From Halocynthiibacter sp049608145 (GTDB lineage: Bacteria; Pseudomonadota; Alphaproteobacteria; Rhodobacterales; Rhodobacteraceae): a stretch of 64,000 bases of DNA. The notes beneath the pieces are model-generated. The model did not search any database and was not told the DNA's origin. It worked only from the letters and a program-made list of their open reading frames with translations. Shown piece after piece: positions 6,522 through 14,767 of this stretch. The stretch's first letter is position 1. Each line of letters opens with the position of its first letter. The translations under genes were made by a program, and so were the position numbers. The stretch is taken from assembly GCF_049608145.1 (NCBI RefSeq), contig NZ_JBMYXF010000001.1, positions 1 to 64,000 of the forward strand, given 5' to 3'.

Positions 6522-9032
6522 ATGGGGCAGATGAGTGTATCCGGCGTGTTGTTGTCCGGGGTTGATGAAGTTGATCGCAATATTACGGATTTCCACATTT
6601 CGGTGACGGCGCAGGGGGTGTTCCTTTATGGAACATCAGGAATAAATGGCGGCATCATCAGTTATGAACTTTTGGAAAACCAGGCCGCAACCGTTGCCGG
6701 TTCAGCCTTATTCCACGAAGACGATACGGCGTTTTCTGGGCGAGAGCAGAGCATTCTGTCAATCAACGGCGTAATCTATACGATTACGGGGCGGGATGCG
6801 GCAGGCGATCTACTGGGGTATGTGTTGAACGCCAATGGAACGATCGCGCCGCCCGTAACAATTACAAGTGCTGGGATGTCAGTTAAGGACACCTCTGTCG
6901 TTACTGCCGGATCATCTGTAGGGGGCGTATATGTTTATGCGGTGCAGTCTTCAGGTGATGGCATCGATGTTTTTGATGTAGGCACCGGTATAACGGGTCT
7001 GCCAACGTTGTCAGTGTCAGATGCATCTGACAGTTACAGCGCGGATATTTCGGACCTTCTAATCGTCAACGCGGGAGGTAATGATTTCATTCTGACGGCG
7101 TCCGCAACCGAAGACGGTATCAGTTCATACAGCGTCGATGCGGGAACCGGCGCACCGACCCTTGTAGATTCCGTTGGGGCGGCGCTTGAGGTGGGGGTGA
7201 ACACCCCTTCTGCGATGCAAGTGATGGATTACAACGGTGCAACCTATGTGGTGTTGGCGTCTTCCAGCAGTGATTCCCTTACGATTCTGAAGGTAGAAGC
7301 AAATGGAACGCTAAATGTGACCGACCACATCATCGACACCCTGAATACGCGATTTCAGGATGCCTCTGCCTTGGCGTCGTTCAATATTGGCAGCCAGCAT
7401 TTTGTGCTGGTTGGGGGTGGCGATGATGGCATTAGTTTGTTTACGCTCTTACCTGATGGAACATTGCTTCACCTGGAAACCCTTGCGGATAGTCTGACAA
7501 CAACACTGGATAATATTGCTGAAATAGCCGCCGTCGTGATCGGGGGGCAGGTGCAGATTTTCGTAACCTCAGAAACTGAACTTGGGGTGACACAGTTTTC
7601 GCTGAATGCTGCGAATTACGGTCAAAGCTATATTGGGACTGCGGCTGGGGAACGTCTAGACGGGCTGGGCACACATGACCTGTTATATGGTGGTTCAGGG
7701 TATGATAAATTATACGGCCATGATGGCGATGATATTCTCTATGATGGTTCTGGCGTTGATCAGATGTGGGGCGGTGCGGGCGCGGATATTTTTGTATTCG
7801 AAGAAGATGGTGCGGATGATTTCATCAAAGATTTTGAGGCAGGCATTGACCGCCTGGATCTCAGCCATTTTCAGTGGCTTTACTATCCCGCACAGCTGAC
7901 ATTCACGTCGACGACCACAGGTGCGACTATTTCTTATCGGGATGATCTGCTGACAATTGAAACAATGGGGGGCACAAGTCTGACATCAGAGGATGTTTTT
8001 GGCGCAGGTTTTGACGGTGCCAACCGGCCAATGTTGATCGGGACCAATGAACAGCATGGCACAGCCCTTGCTGAAACACTGATTGGGGGCAGTGGTGCCG
8101 ATGTTATTTATGGGAATGGTGGAAATGACGACATTGTGGGGGCTGGTGGTGCGAACCAACTGTATGGTGGCGATGGCAACGATCATCTGACGTCAACAAC
8201 CGGGGCTGACGTTATTGATGGCGGGGCTGGCAATGATCTTGTGCAATCCGGTGGCGGAGACGATCAGATCACGGGTGGTGACGGGGATGACCAGCTGTAC
8301 GGTGAAGATGGTAATGACACGCTGGAGGGCGGATTGGGGCATGATCGATTGGCCGGGGGGGCTGGCGATGACATGCTGATTGGCGGTGATGGCGATGATA
8401 TTTTGAAATCCAAGGGCGGCAATGACACGATGTTGGGCGGCGAAGGAGATGACAAAATTGTCGGCGACGACAATGGGGATGAAATAATGCAAGGCGGGAA
8501 CGGTGCGGATAGCCTGTCCGGGCTTGCTGGAAACGACACTCTATCTGCCGGTGCTGGCGACGATTATCTTTATGGTGGCAAAGGCAATGATTACGTTGAT
8601 GCGGGGGACGGCGATGACCGTGTTTTTGGCAACCGTGACGATGACACTGTATTGGGCGGGGGCGGTAGTGATGACGTTTTCGGTGGCGGAGGATCTGATA
8701 TTGTTTCCGGTGGTGATGGGCGCGATTTTGTTTTTGGAGAAAATGGCAATGACAGCCTATCAGGCGGCGCGGGGGAAGATAATCTAACCGGGGGCGACGG
8801 CATTGATACATTTATTTTCGCGCCGATTGCCGGCAGTTATGATCGTGTGATGGATTATGCGGATGGCGTTGATAAACTGGATTTTACGGCATTTGGGTTT
8901 ACAGGGTTTGCTGATGTTCAGGTCCTATTTGAACAAAAAACCGGCGGAGTGAAAATAGACCTTGGCAGCAATACCGTATACCTGATTGATGCATTTGTGG
9001 CGGATCTGGATGTCAGCGATTTTATTCTGTAA
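6522..9032 (+). CDS. Large RTX calcium-binding protein with beta-propeller-like N-terminus
   Basis: 836 residues with no classical signal peptide. Roughly residues 1-365 are beta-rich repeats with recurring aspartate/glycine turns (for example VFLYGTSGINGG, YVVLASSSSDS) that look like a seven-bladed propeller of the lactonase type. From about 375 come two blocks of RTX nonapeptides (GGSGYDKLYGHDGDD, then many GGxGNDxLxG copies to about 765), each followed by a segment like the serralysin C-terminal domain (DFEAGIDRLDLSHF and DYADGVDKLDFTAF). RTX proteins of this shape leave the cell by type I secretion and fold on calcium. No type I secretion genes are in the window. It lies next to the glycan exporter, suggesting a surface or matrix protein. 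Enzyme activity, if any, is unknown. Confidence 0.85.
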   Translation: MGQMSVSGVLLSGVDEVDRNITDFHISVTAQGVFLYGTSGINGGIISYELLENQAATVAGSALFHEDDTAFSGREQSILSINGVIYTITGRDAAGDLLGYVLNANGTIAPPVTITSAGMSVKDTSVVTAGSSVGGVYVYAVQSSGDGIDVFDVGTGITGLPTLSVSDASDSYSADISDLLIVNAGGNDFILTASATEDGISSYSVDAGTGAPTLVDSVGAALEVGVNTPSAMQVMDYNGATYVVLASSSSDSLTILKVEANGTLNVTDHIIDTLNTRFQDASALASFNIGSQHFVLVGGGDDGISLFTLLPDGTLLHLETLADSLTTTLDNIAEIAAVVIGGQVQIFVTSETELGVTQFSLNAANYGQSYIGTAAGERLDGLGTHDLLYGGSGYDKLYGHDGDDILYDGSGVDQMWGGAGADIFVFEEDGADDFIKDFEAGIDRLDLSHFQWLYYPAQLTFTSTTTGATISYRDDLLTIETMGGTSLTSEDVFGAGFDGANRPMLIGTNEQHGTALAETLIGGSGADVIYGNGGNDDIVGAGGANQLYGGDGNDHLTSTTGADVIDGGAGNDLVQSGGGDDQITGGDGDDQLYGEDGNDTLEGGLGHDRLAGGAGDDMLIGGDGDDILKSKGGNDTMLGGEGDDKIVGDDNGDEIMQGGNGADSLSGLAGNDTLSAGAGDDYLYGGKGNDYVDAGDGDDRVFGNRDDDTVLGGGGSDDVFGGGGSDIVSGGDGRDFVFGENGNDSLSGGAGEDNLTGGDGIDTFIFAPIAGSYDRVMDYADGVDKLDFTAFGFTGFADVQVLFEQKTGGVKIDLGSNTVYLIDAFVADLDVSDFIL

Positions 9033-9091
9033 TCGCCAGAAATGAGCTGAGTACAATATTTGACCGGGTGGGTCTCTGTGATATGTAGCTG

Positions 9092-9123
9092 GAAATTGTT
9101 CAGGCAATTTCAGTTTTTATTTT
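9092..9123 (+). terminator. Rho-independent terminator after the RTX gene
   Basis: Perfect 7-base stem GAAATTG / CAATTTC (9092-9098 with 9105-9111) with a six-base loop, followed by a T-rich tract AGTTTTTATTTT. It separates the RTX gene from speD, so the polyamine genes start a new transcription unit with a promoter in or near this stretch. Confidence 0.7.
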
Positions 9124-9140
9124 CCAGGTAGCCAATCATA

Positions 9141-9542
9141 ATGAACACTCTTTCCTCTGAATTCAGGCCTCCGCAGCGGCTGGGGCAGCATGTCATTGCA
9201 GATTTTTATGACGCCGAGAACCTGCTGGATATGTCAGATATTTCTGATGTGCTGCGTCGGGCTGCAAATGCTGCGAATGCAACCGTTCTTGAAATGCGTT
9301 TGCATGATTTTGGTGCAGGCTACGGATTTACCGGGTTCGCATTGTTGGCGGAATCGCATATTTCGGTGCACACATGGCCGGAACATCACTATGTTGCCAT
9401 CGATATCTTTATGTGTGGGAACGCTGACGCTGAGAAAAGCTTAGCTGTGTTAAAGCAGCACTTCCGCCCACGCGAAGAACAAATTCAGCGTTTGGATCGT
9501 GGTGATCGCCTTGCTGCAACCAGCTTGGAAATCACCCCCTGA
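9141..9542 (+). CDS. speD: S-adenosylmethionine decarboxylase proenzyme
   Basis: 133 residues, matching the short bacterial class 1B SpeD. The self-processing site is Glu71-Ser72 in AESHISVHTWPE: Ser72 would become the pyruvoyl group, His77 helps processing and Cys92 (in FMCGN) is the proton donor, with the spacing 72/77/92 identical to that of the Thermotoga enzyme (63/68/83). It decarboxylates SAM to the aminopropyl donor used by aminopropyltransferases. Its stop overlaps the next start (TGATG), so it is coupled to the rhomboid-acetyltransferase gene, and a membrane aminopropyltransferase lies two genes on. The last 25 residues are charged and variable. Confidence 0.93.
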   Translation: MNTLSSEFRPPQRLGQHVIADFYDAENLLDMSDISDVLRRAANAANATVLEMRLHDFGAGYGFTGFALLAESHISVHTWPEHHYVAIDIFMCGNADAEKSLAVLKQHFRPREEQIQRLDRGDRLAATSLEITP

Positions 9543-10834
9543 TGTCTGATATCTTCAGGCTACGTGTCACACCGGTTTTATGCGCAATTGCCTTGCTGTC
9601 CTGGATTGTCCAAGGGCCGTTATTGACTGCATCTGGGCTGAACACGTTGTCAGACAGTTTCGGGGCCGTAGTCAGACACGGCAGTGGTCTGCATCTTATG
9701 ATGAACCTGGGTTTTATCGCCATCGCTGGTGCGAAAACTGAATGGCAAATAGGGGCGACAAAAACTGCGCTTCTTGTGGCGGCCTGTACAGTTCTTGGGA
9801 CTGTGACGCAGTTCACCTTTTCGGGCCCTGGTTTCGCTGGGATGTCTGCGGCGGGCTATGGTCTGCTTGGATATGCATTGATCTCTGAAGCGTCAGCGGA
9901 AAAGCTTACCCAGACCTGGTGCATTCTTGCGATTGTTTTACTCGCCGAAATTGTGTTTCAAAGTGAAACCCTATCGATTTATACCCATATAACCTCAATT
10001 TTGATTGGCGGAGGATACGCTATGTTTGGATCTCTTTTTGGCAGCAAAGACCCGGTACTGAAGCCCATGGAAATGACGCATTTGTCGCCTGTGATTGCGA
10101 TTATCAATGAAACCGACGAAGACGATGCCTTGGAAGCTGAACGTTCGCTTTTGGATGAAGGCTTGGATGGGATGTTTGTTCTGTTTCACAAGGGGCAGGT
10201 TCTGGGTGTCACTGGGTTTGGTCTTGATGAACAGGTGCATGATGTGGCCTGGCTGTCCTGGACGTACTTGGCCAAATCACATACGGGCGAAGGATACGGC
10301 AGCCAAATGATGAACGGCTTGCTGGGAAAGCTGAAAGATCGTGGGATCCGAAAAATCTTTATTGCCACAAGCGATTACGATGATTTTGGCACACCTCTGT
10401 ATGCTGATGCGCATCGCATGTACGAAGATTTCGGTGCCGAAGTTGAACTGACACTTTCCGGTTTTCATGGCGCACGGGAAGCAAAAATTATTTACGGCCT
10501 TAATAATCCCGAAGCGCCTGCAACAGATGCCTTTCCTGCTGCTGAAGATACGGGCCTGCATATTCAGGGCTATGGACATGAAGCCGAATCAGATCAGGTA
10601 ATGGGATTGCGTTGGAAAGAGGCCCCCGAAGGGGTATCCGGTCTGGAAAACGTGTTGGCACGGTTGCGTCAAGATCGCGCGAAAAAGGCACTTCTGGCTA
10701 TTCCGTCTGACCTGTCAGATGCGAACGGCGCGGCACTTGAGTCACATGGTCTAGCAAAAGCTGGGCAATTGAACGATTACTACAGTTCGGGCTTGCATCA
10801 GGTCTGGTGGGAATGTTCTATTGTCGGTAAATGA
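9542..10834 (+). CDS. Rhomboid-type intramembrane protease fused to GNAT acetyltransferase domains
   Basis: 430 residues. Residues 1-165 hold six predicted helices with every key rhomboid element at GlpG-like spacing: His46-x4-His51-x3-Asn55 in helix 2, Ser102 in GMSAAGYGLLGY (Tyr four after Ser, as in GlpG), and His149 in THITSILIGGGY with a glycine seven after it. Residues about 180-320 form a GNAT domain with acetyl-CoA loop HTGEGYGSQMM. The stretch 335-430, ending DYYSSGLHQVWWEC, looks like a second, degenerate GNAT half. I know of no standard family with this order. The gene is translationally coupled to speD and lies ahead of a lipoprotein and a membrane aminopropyltransferase, so a joint envelope-modifying role is inferred. 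Substrate unknown. Confidence 0.75.
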   Translation: MSDIFRLRVTPVLCAIALLSWIVQGPLLTASGLNTLSDSFGAVVRHGSGLHLMMNLGFIAIAGAKTEWQIGATKTALLVAACTVLGTVTQFTFSGPGFAGMSAAGYGLLGYALISEASAEKLTQTWCILAIVLLAEIVFQSETLSIYTHITSILIGGGYAMFGSLFGSKDPVLKPMEMTHLSPVIAIINETDEDDALEAERSLLDEGLDGMFVLFHKGQVLGVTGFGLDEQVHDVAWLSWTYLAKSHTGEGYGSQMMNGLLGKLKDRGIRKIFIATSDYDDFGTPLYADAHRMYEDFGAEVELTLSGFHGAREAKIIYGLNNPEAPATDAFPAAEDTGLHIQGYGHEAESDQVMGLRWKEAPEGVSGLENVLARLRQDRAKKALLAIPSDLSDANGAALESHGLAKAGQLNDYYSSGLHQVWWECSIVGK

Positions 10835-10866
10835 ACTTACTTTAAGCATGTACAAAGGTCGAAGTT

Positions 10867-11442
10867 ATGTCCTCTAAATTGAAAAATATCGTTGCGCTTG
10901 GTGTTGCCGGTCTTGTCCTTCTGGGTTGTAAATCTGAGCAGACTGCGGATCTGGGACAGGTTCTGGATCGCACTGAATTTGCGTTGATGAATTATCAGGG
11001 ATACCTCGAAGAAAATAACTTCGATTCTATTTCTGAAGATCAGATGGGCGAATTTACGGGGTATTACACCAGCGTTCTGAACGCAGAACCGCGTTTTTAC
11101 GCAAAAAACCTTGGCCTGACTATTCAGGCAGACGCCATGTTCCTTGGTTTTGCTGATGCGAATGGCAATGGCATACAGGATGATGGTGAAGGCAAGGTTT
11201 TCACTGTTGAAATCGACGAAGCAAACAACCGTCTGATCGCAACCGATGTGGCGGGCAACTCTTCTGGTTTGCGTTTTTCGGGCACAGGTTTTCTGACCGG
11301 TATGCTGTTGGGTAATCTGCTGGGCCGTCAACGTGGCGCTGGGATTGCAGCAAACAGCTTCAATAACCGCAACGTCACCCCGCGTGGCCAATATCAGGCA
11401 CCACGCAGCGCCCGTTCCGGCGGGCCGCGCGCAGGTAAATAA
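10867..11442 (+). CDS. Lipoprotein with calcium-loop-like motif, unknown function
   Basis: 191 residues. The N-terminus is a lipoprotein signal with lipobox LLGC (Cys21). A central segment DANGNGIQDDGEG resembles an EF-hand or thrombospondin-type calcium loop (D-x-N-x-N-G-x-x-D-D-G-E). A glycine-rich hydrophobic stretch (FLTGMLLGNLLG) near residue 145 could touch the membrane. The last 40 residues are basic and disordered-looking (RGQYQAPRSARSGGPRAGK). It sits 32 bases after the rhomboid-GNAT gene and is followed by a terminator, so it closes the speD unit. I do not recognise the family. It is a candidate substrate or partner of the neighbouring enzymes, which is inference only. Confidence 0.8.
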   Translation: MSSKLKNIVALGVAGLVLLGCKSEQTADLGQVLDRTEFALMNYQGYLEENNFDSISEDQMGEFTGYYTSVLNAEPRFYAKNLGLTIQADAMFLGFADANGNGIQDDGEGKVFTVEIDEANNRLIATDVAGNSSGLRFSGTGFLTGMLLGNLLGRQRGAGIAANSFNNRNVTPRGQYQAPRSARSGGPRAGK

Positions 11443-11464
11443 TTTAGCGCCAGTATGGCGTTTT

Positions 11465-11497
11465 GCCCGGTTCCCTGTGGGGGCCGGGCTTTCTTTT
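11465..11497 (+). terminator. Rho-independent terminator between lipoprotein gene and membrane speE-like gene
   Basis: Stem GCCCGG / CCGGGC (11465-11470 with 11484-11489) followed by TTTCTTTT. It lies 23 bases after the lipoprotein stop and 24 bases before the aminopropyltransferase start, so it either ends the first unit or acts as a partial terminator lowering expression of the last gene. Confidence 0.7.
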
Positions 11498-11520
11498 GTC
11501 AAAATTCTGAGGCGAAACTT

Positions 11521-13071
11521 ATGCCCAATGCATCTCACGGTCGATACCAGGATCTGCCCAAACGTCAGGCAATGGTTCTGCTGATTTCAATCATGATCGT
11601 TGCCCTTTGTGGGATCGTTTATGAATTAATTATCGGAACAGTTTCCAGCTATCTTTTGGGCAATTCTGTTTACCAGTTTTCCCTGACTATTGGTTTTTTT
11701 ATGTTTGCTATGGGCGTGGGGTCCTATGTGTCGCGTTTCATTATGGGGAACCTTATCGCGGCTTTCGTATGCGTGGAGCTGATCCTGGCTTTGATTGGCG
11801 GGCTGTGCAGTATTGCATTGTTCATGCTGTTTCCCTTTGCGCCCTGGCTGTACACCGTTGGGATGTTTACCTTTATTTCCGCGATTGGTTTTCTGGTTGG
11901 TCTTGAAATTCCTCTTTTAACCCGGGTTTTGTCGGAACGTTCCACAACGCGTGAATCGATCGCGGATGTATTGTCTCTCGATTATATTGGGGCGTTAATC
12001 GGATCTGTCGCTTTTCCTGTTCTGCTGTTGCCTTCGCTTGGTCTGATCACGGCGTCTTTTGCAATTGGCCTGATCAATGCGATGGTTGCTTTGCTAAACG
12101 TCTTTTGGCTGCGGGATCATTTTGAACAACCAAAACGCATGGTTGCTCTCGCCGTTGGTACAATTTTGTTGTTGTTCGGTCTGACATTGCTGGCGTCCCG
12201 GATTACGGCATTTGCGCAGGATCACCTTTATTTCGACCAGGTGGTTTGGCGCAGTCAGTCCCCGTACCAATCTCTGGTGGTAACCAACACCTGGCAGAAA
12301 AATGATATCCGGTTGTTCATCGACGGCCATTTGCAATTCGCGGAAACTGATGAATATCGTTATCACGAAGCCCTCGTACATCCCGTCATGTCTTGGGGGG
12401 AAAGCCCGGCAGAGCGGATTCTTGTGCTTGGCGGAGGGGATGGTCTCGCCATTCGTGAGATCCTGAAATATCCTGATGTTCAGCGTATTGATCTCGTCGA
12501 CCTAGATCCAGAGATGACTGAACTGGGCCGTGAGTTTGCCCCTATGATCAGGTTAAACGAAGGCAGTATGCTATCATCGCGGGTGAATGTGCATAATCAG
12601 GATGCGTTTCTTTATGTGAAGGAAACGGACCAAGTCTACGACAGGATCATTATTGATTTTCCCGATCCCCATAACGAAGCGTTGTCAAAACTCTATTCAA
12701 TTGAATTTTATGCAATGGTTGCGGGCGTTTTGGCGGAAGATGGCACGATCGTTTCTCAAAGCTCATCGCCGTTTTTTGCGCCGCATTCCTATTGGACGGT
12801 TGCGACAACTTTGAATGAAATCTTCCCGTCGGTGGTCAGTTATCAGGTTGGTATTCCGTCTTTTGGGATTTGGGGGTTTAATCTTGCCTCGCGCAACTCG
12901 GCAACCGAACCTTCGGCTTTTCCGGATGGGCTGCGGTCTCTGACTGATGCCAGTTTCGCGGCCAGCCGGATTTTTTCTAATGACCTGCTTCCCCGTCGTG
13001 ACGTGCATGTGAATTCGATCTTCAATCCAACGATTTACGAAGAATACGCTCGGGATCAGAAAAACTACTAA
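11521..13071 (+). CDS. Membrane-embedded polyamine aminopropyltransferase (SpeE domain with N-terminal helices)
   Basis: 516 residues from the ATG at 11521 (TGAGGCG upstream); an in-frame extension to 11455 would run through the terminator and is rejected. Residues about 15-230 contain seven or so transmembrane helices. The C-terminal half is a spermidine-synthase domain: FIDGHLQFAETDEYRYHE (substrate gate), ILVLGGGDGLAIREIL (decarboxylated-SAM site), VDLDPEM, and IIIDFPDP with the catalytic aspartate. Such proteins move the aminopropyl group from decarboxylated SAM to an amine. The usual cytosolic SpeE lacks the helices, so here the product or acceptor is probably at the membrane. speD upstream supplies the donor. 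Known relatives are multi-helix spermidine synthases; the acceptor is not established. Confidence 0.85.
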   Translation: MPNASHGRYQDLPKRQAMVLLISIMIVALCGIVYELIIGTVSSYLLGNSVYQFSLTIGFFMFAMGVGSYVSRFIMGNLIAAFVCVELILALIGGLCSIALFMLFPFAPWLYTVGMFTFISAIGFLVGLEIPLLTRVLSERSTTRESIADVLSLDYIGALIGSVAFPVLLLPSLGLITASFAIGLINAMVALLNVFWLRDHFEQPKRMVALAVGTILLLFGLTLLASRITAFAQDHLYFDQVVWRSQSPYQSLVVTNTWQKNDIRLFIDGHLQFAETDEYRYHEALVHPVMSWGESPAERILVLGGGDGLAIREILKYPDVQRIDLVDLDPEMTELGREFAPMIRLNEGSMLSSRVNVHNQDAFLYVKETDQVYDRIIIDFPDPHNEALSKLYSIEFYAMVAGVLAEDGTIVSQSSSPFFAPHSYWTVATTLNEIFPSVVSYQVGIPSFGIWGFNLASRNSATEPSAFPDGLRSLTDASFAASRIFSNDLLPRRDVHVNSIFNPTIYEEYARDQKNY

Positions 13072-13076
13072 CGCGA

Positions 13077-13586
13077 TTAAAGATCCTGCCGTACAAAATC
13101 CTGAATCAATACGTTGACCACTGCTTCGCCCAACTGGCGTCTTGCGGTTTCCAGCAATGCATCACGCAACAATGTCATTTTATTGCTGTCCGTAAAAGCC
13201 CCGTCAAATCCGCCAATATTGGCGTGATTGAACATAACCTGCAGAAAGGCATCTCGCAGTTTGGGTTCCTGACGATACACAGGTTCGGTGTTGCCGGGCA
13301 GCATCTCTATGCTTAGCGACATAACCACAAGTGCAACGATTTCTTCATCTTTGACAACGGACACAACAAACTGATTGGCCAGTTTCACGTATTCATTTGT
13401 GGCTGCTTCGTCACCTTCAGCAGGTTCTGGTTCAGTTGCCGTTTCTGTTTCATGTCCGGTCTGATCCCCTGGACCGCATGGGTGGATTTCAATCGGGTCT
13501 GGGGGAGGGGGGCGTAAGGCAACGCCAGCTCCGATGCCAACACCGGTTCCGATCAGGGCAAGAATGATGGGGAGAATTTTACCCAT
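13077..13586 (-). CDS. fliL: Flagellar basal-body associated protein FliL
   Basis: 169 residues. A single N-terminal helix (ILPIILALIGTGVGIGAGVAL) is followed by a Pro/Glu/Thr-rich linker and a compact domain containing EYVKLANQFVVSVV and LRDAFLQVMFNHA, the pattern of FliL, which surrounds the stator in the inner membrane and supports motor torque. The Arg-Arg-Gln-Leu-Gly-Glu motif near the C-terminus (RRQLGEAVVNVLIQDFVRQ) is also typical. It is the last gene of the minus-strand flagellar operon, 14 bases after flgH. Its stop is five bases from the stop of the aminopropyltransferase gene, so the two units converge. Confidence 0.85.
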   Translation of the reverse strand: MGKILPIILALIGTGVGIGAGVALRPPPPDPIEIHPCGPGDQTGHETETATEPEPAEGDEAATNEYVKLANQFVVSVVKDEEIVALVVMSLSIEMLPGNTEPVYRQEPKLRDAFLQVMFNHANIGGFDGAFTDSNKMTLLRDALLETARRQLGEAVVNVLIQDFVRQDL

Positions 13587-13600
13587 TTTGAAATTCCTTC

Positions 13601-14329
13601 TCAGAACGGCAGGATAATATCTGCAACTTGCTGACCTAGACGGGGTTGCTGCACATCGGTGATCTGACCACGGCCACCATATGAAATGCGCGCAGAGGCG
13701 ATTTTATCGTAAGTGATTTCGTTTTGCCGAGAGATATCTTCCGGACGCACATAGCCGGATACAAGAAGTTCACGCAGTTCAAAGTTTACACGCACTTCTT
13801 GTGATCCCTGCAGGGCCAGAACACCATTGGGTAAGACTTCGACAACAGTTGCCGCAACCCGCAATTCCAGCTTTTCATTGCGGCTGACCGTGCCGCTGCC
13901 GGCGGATGCGCTGTTTGAATTGGTTTGAACCATCGGATCGACACCGGCGCCCGTGGGCAAGCCTTCGGCAATGCGTTGCGGCAGGCCAAGAAGTTGGGGA
14001 ATGCCCATGCTTTCATTGCCTGACCGGGATCTGTTGGTTGCATTTGAAATTTCAGCTTTGTCATCAATTTCAATCACAACTGTCAGAATGTCACCCCGTA
14101 AAGATGCCCGCCGATCCCCCAGCAATGAACCCCGGGTTCGCGTCCACAGAGATGCATCATCGATCGGATGTGTCGGGGTAAGTGAAACGGGTAGCCCGGG
14201 ACTGACCATCGCAGTTTGTTCCGCCCCGCCTTCTGGTGGAATAAATGCAGGTGCGCGTCCGACATTTTCAAGCCGGGAACAGGCGCTGATAAAAAGAAGA
14301 GAGATGAGCAACAGGCAGCTGCGTGTCAT
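13601..14329 (-). CDS. flgH: Flagellar L-ring protein FlgH
   Basis: 242 residues, normal for FlgH. It begins with a lipoprotein signal (LLFISAC, Cys17), as required for the outer-membrane L-ring. LWTRTRGSLLGDRRASLRGDILTVVIEIDDKAEISNAT matches the conserved N-terminal core, and LPNGVLALQGSQEVRVNFE and the end QQVADIILPF match the family's C-terminus. It forms the ring around the distal rod. It lies 12 bases after flgA and 14 before fliL. Confidence 0.93.
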   Translation of the reverse strand: MTRSCLLLISLLFISACSRLENVGRAPAFIPPEGGAEQTAMVSPGLPVSLTPTHPIDDASLWTRTRGSLLGDRRASLRGDILTVVIEIDDKAEISNATNRSRSGNESMGIPQLLGLPQRIAEGLPTGAGVDPMVQTNSNSASAGSGTVSRNEKLELRVAATVVEVLPNGVLALQGSQEVRVNFELRELLVSGYVRPEDISRQNEITYDKIASARISYGGRGQITDVQQPRLGQQVADIILPF

Positions 14330-14341
14330 GTGATTTCCTTA

Positions 14342-14767
14342 TCAGTTTTGTACAAGAACCGAACCATCTGGCATGGCGCGGCCATTTACCGTGGTGCGGG
14401 ACGAAATATTCATAATGCGGACAAATTCTCCAGGTGCCGCGCGATCAAGCGCGCGCCCTTCGGTGGTGATCCGTAATCCATTTGCGCTGTAGACCAGTGG
14501 AACCACTTGATTGCGCCCGATGACGGCGGCGGGGCCAACATCGCCGGGGCGTATTGGGCGGCCTGCGTATAAGGTGACACGCGTTTCCAACCCATTGACG
14601 TCGCTGATTTGGGTGAAGCTGCCCAGTGTATCGCCGGAAGCTACGACAAGATCTGACGGGCCCAGAACGGTCTGGCTGCGGATTGTTCGGGCTGCGACAA
14701 GCGTATCTGCAAGGGTGGCATTGGCCAGAATGGCAACAACTGCTTGTATGAGGATGAAATATCTCAT
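14342..14767 (-). CDS. flgA: Flagellar P-ring assembly chaperone FlgA
   Basis: 141 residues with a signal peptide (cleavage near ATLA). The mature part is a SAF-type domain (VAARTIRSQTVLGPSDLVV, LYAGRPIRPGDVGPAAVIGRNQVVPLVY, GRALDRAAPGEFVRIMN), the portion of FlgA that helps FlgI assemble the periplasmic P-ring. It is the short alphaproteobacterial form lacking the extra N-terminal domain. Its start overlaps the flgG stop by one base. flgI itself is not in the window. Confidence 0.9.
   Translation of the reverse strand: MRYFILIQAVVAILANATLADTLVAARTIRSQTVLGPSDLVVASGDTLGSFTQISDVNGLETRVTLYAGRPIRPGDVGPAAVIGRNQVVPLVYSANGLRITTEGRALDRAAPGEFVRIMNISSRTTVNGRAMPDGSVLVQN

Noticed and set aside
8264..8811. 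Long Ser/Pro- or His/Arg-rich frames antisense to the RTX gene
   Set aside because: They mirror the glycine/aspartate repeat codons of the RTX protein; no start signals or family features.
10837..11538. 233-codon frame antisense to the lipoprotein gene
   Set aside because: The plus strand has a lipoprotein signal, ribosome site and terminator; the antisense frame runs through the terminator.
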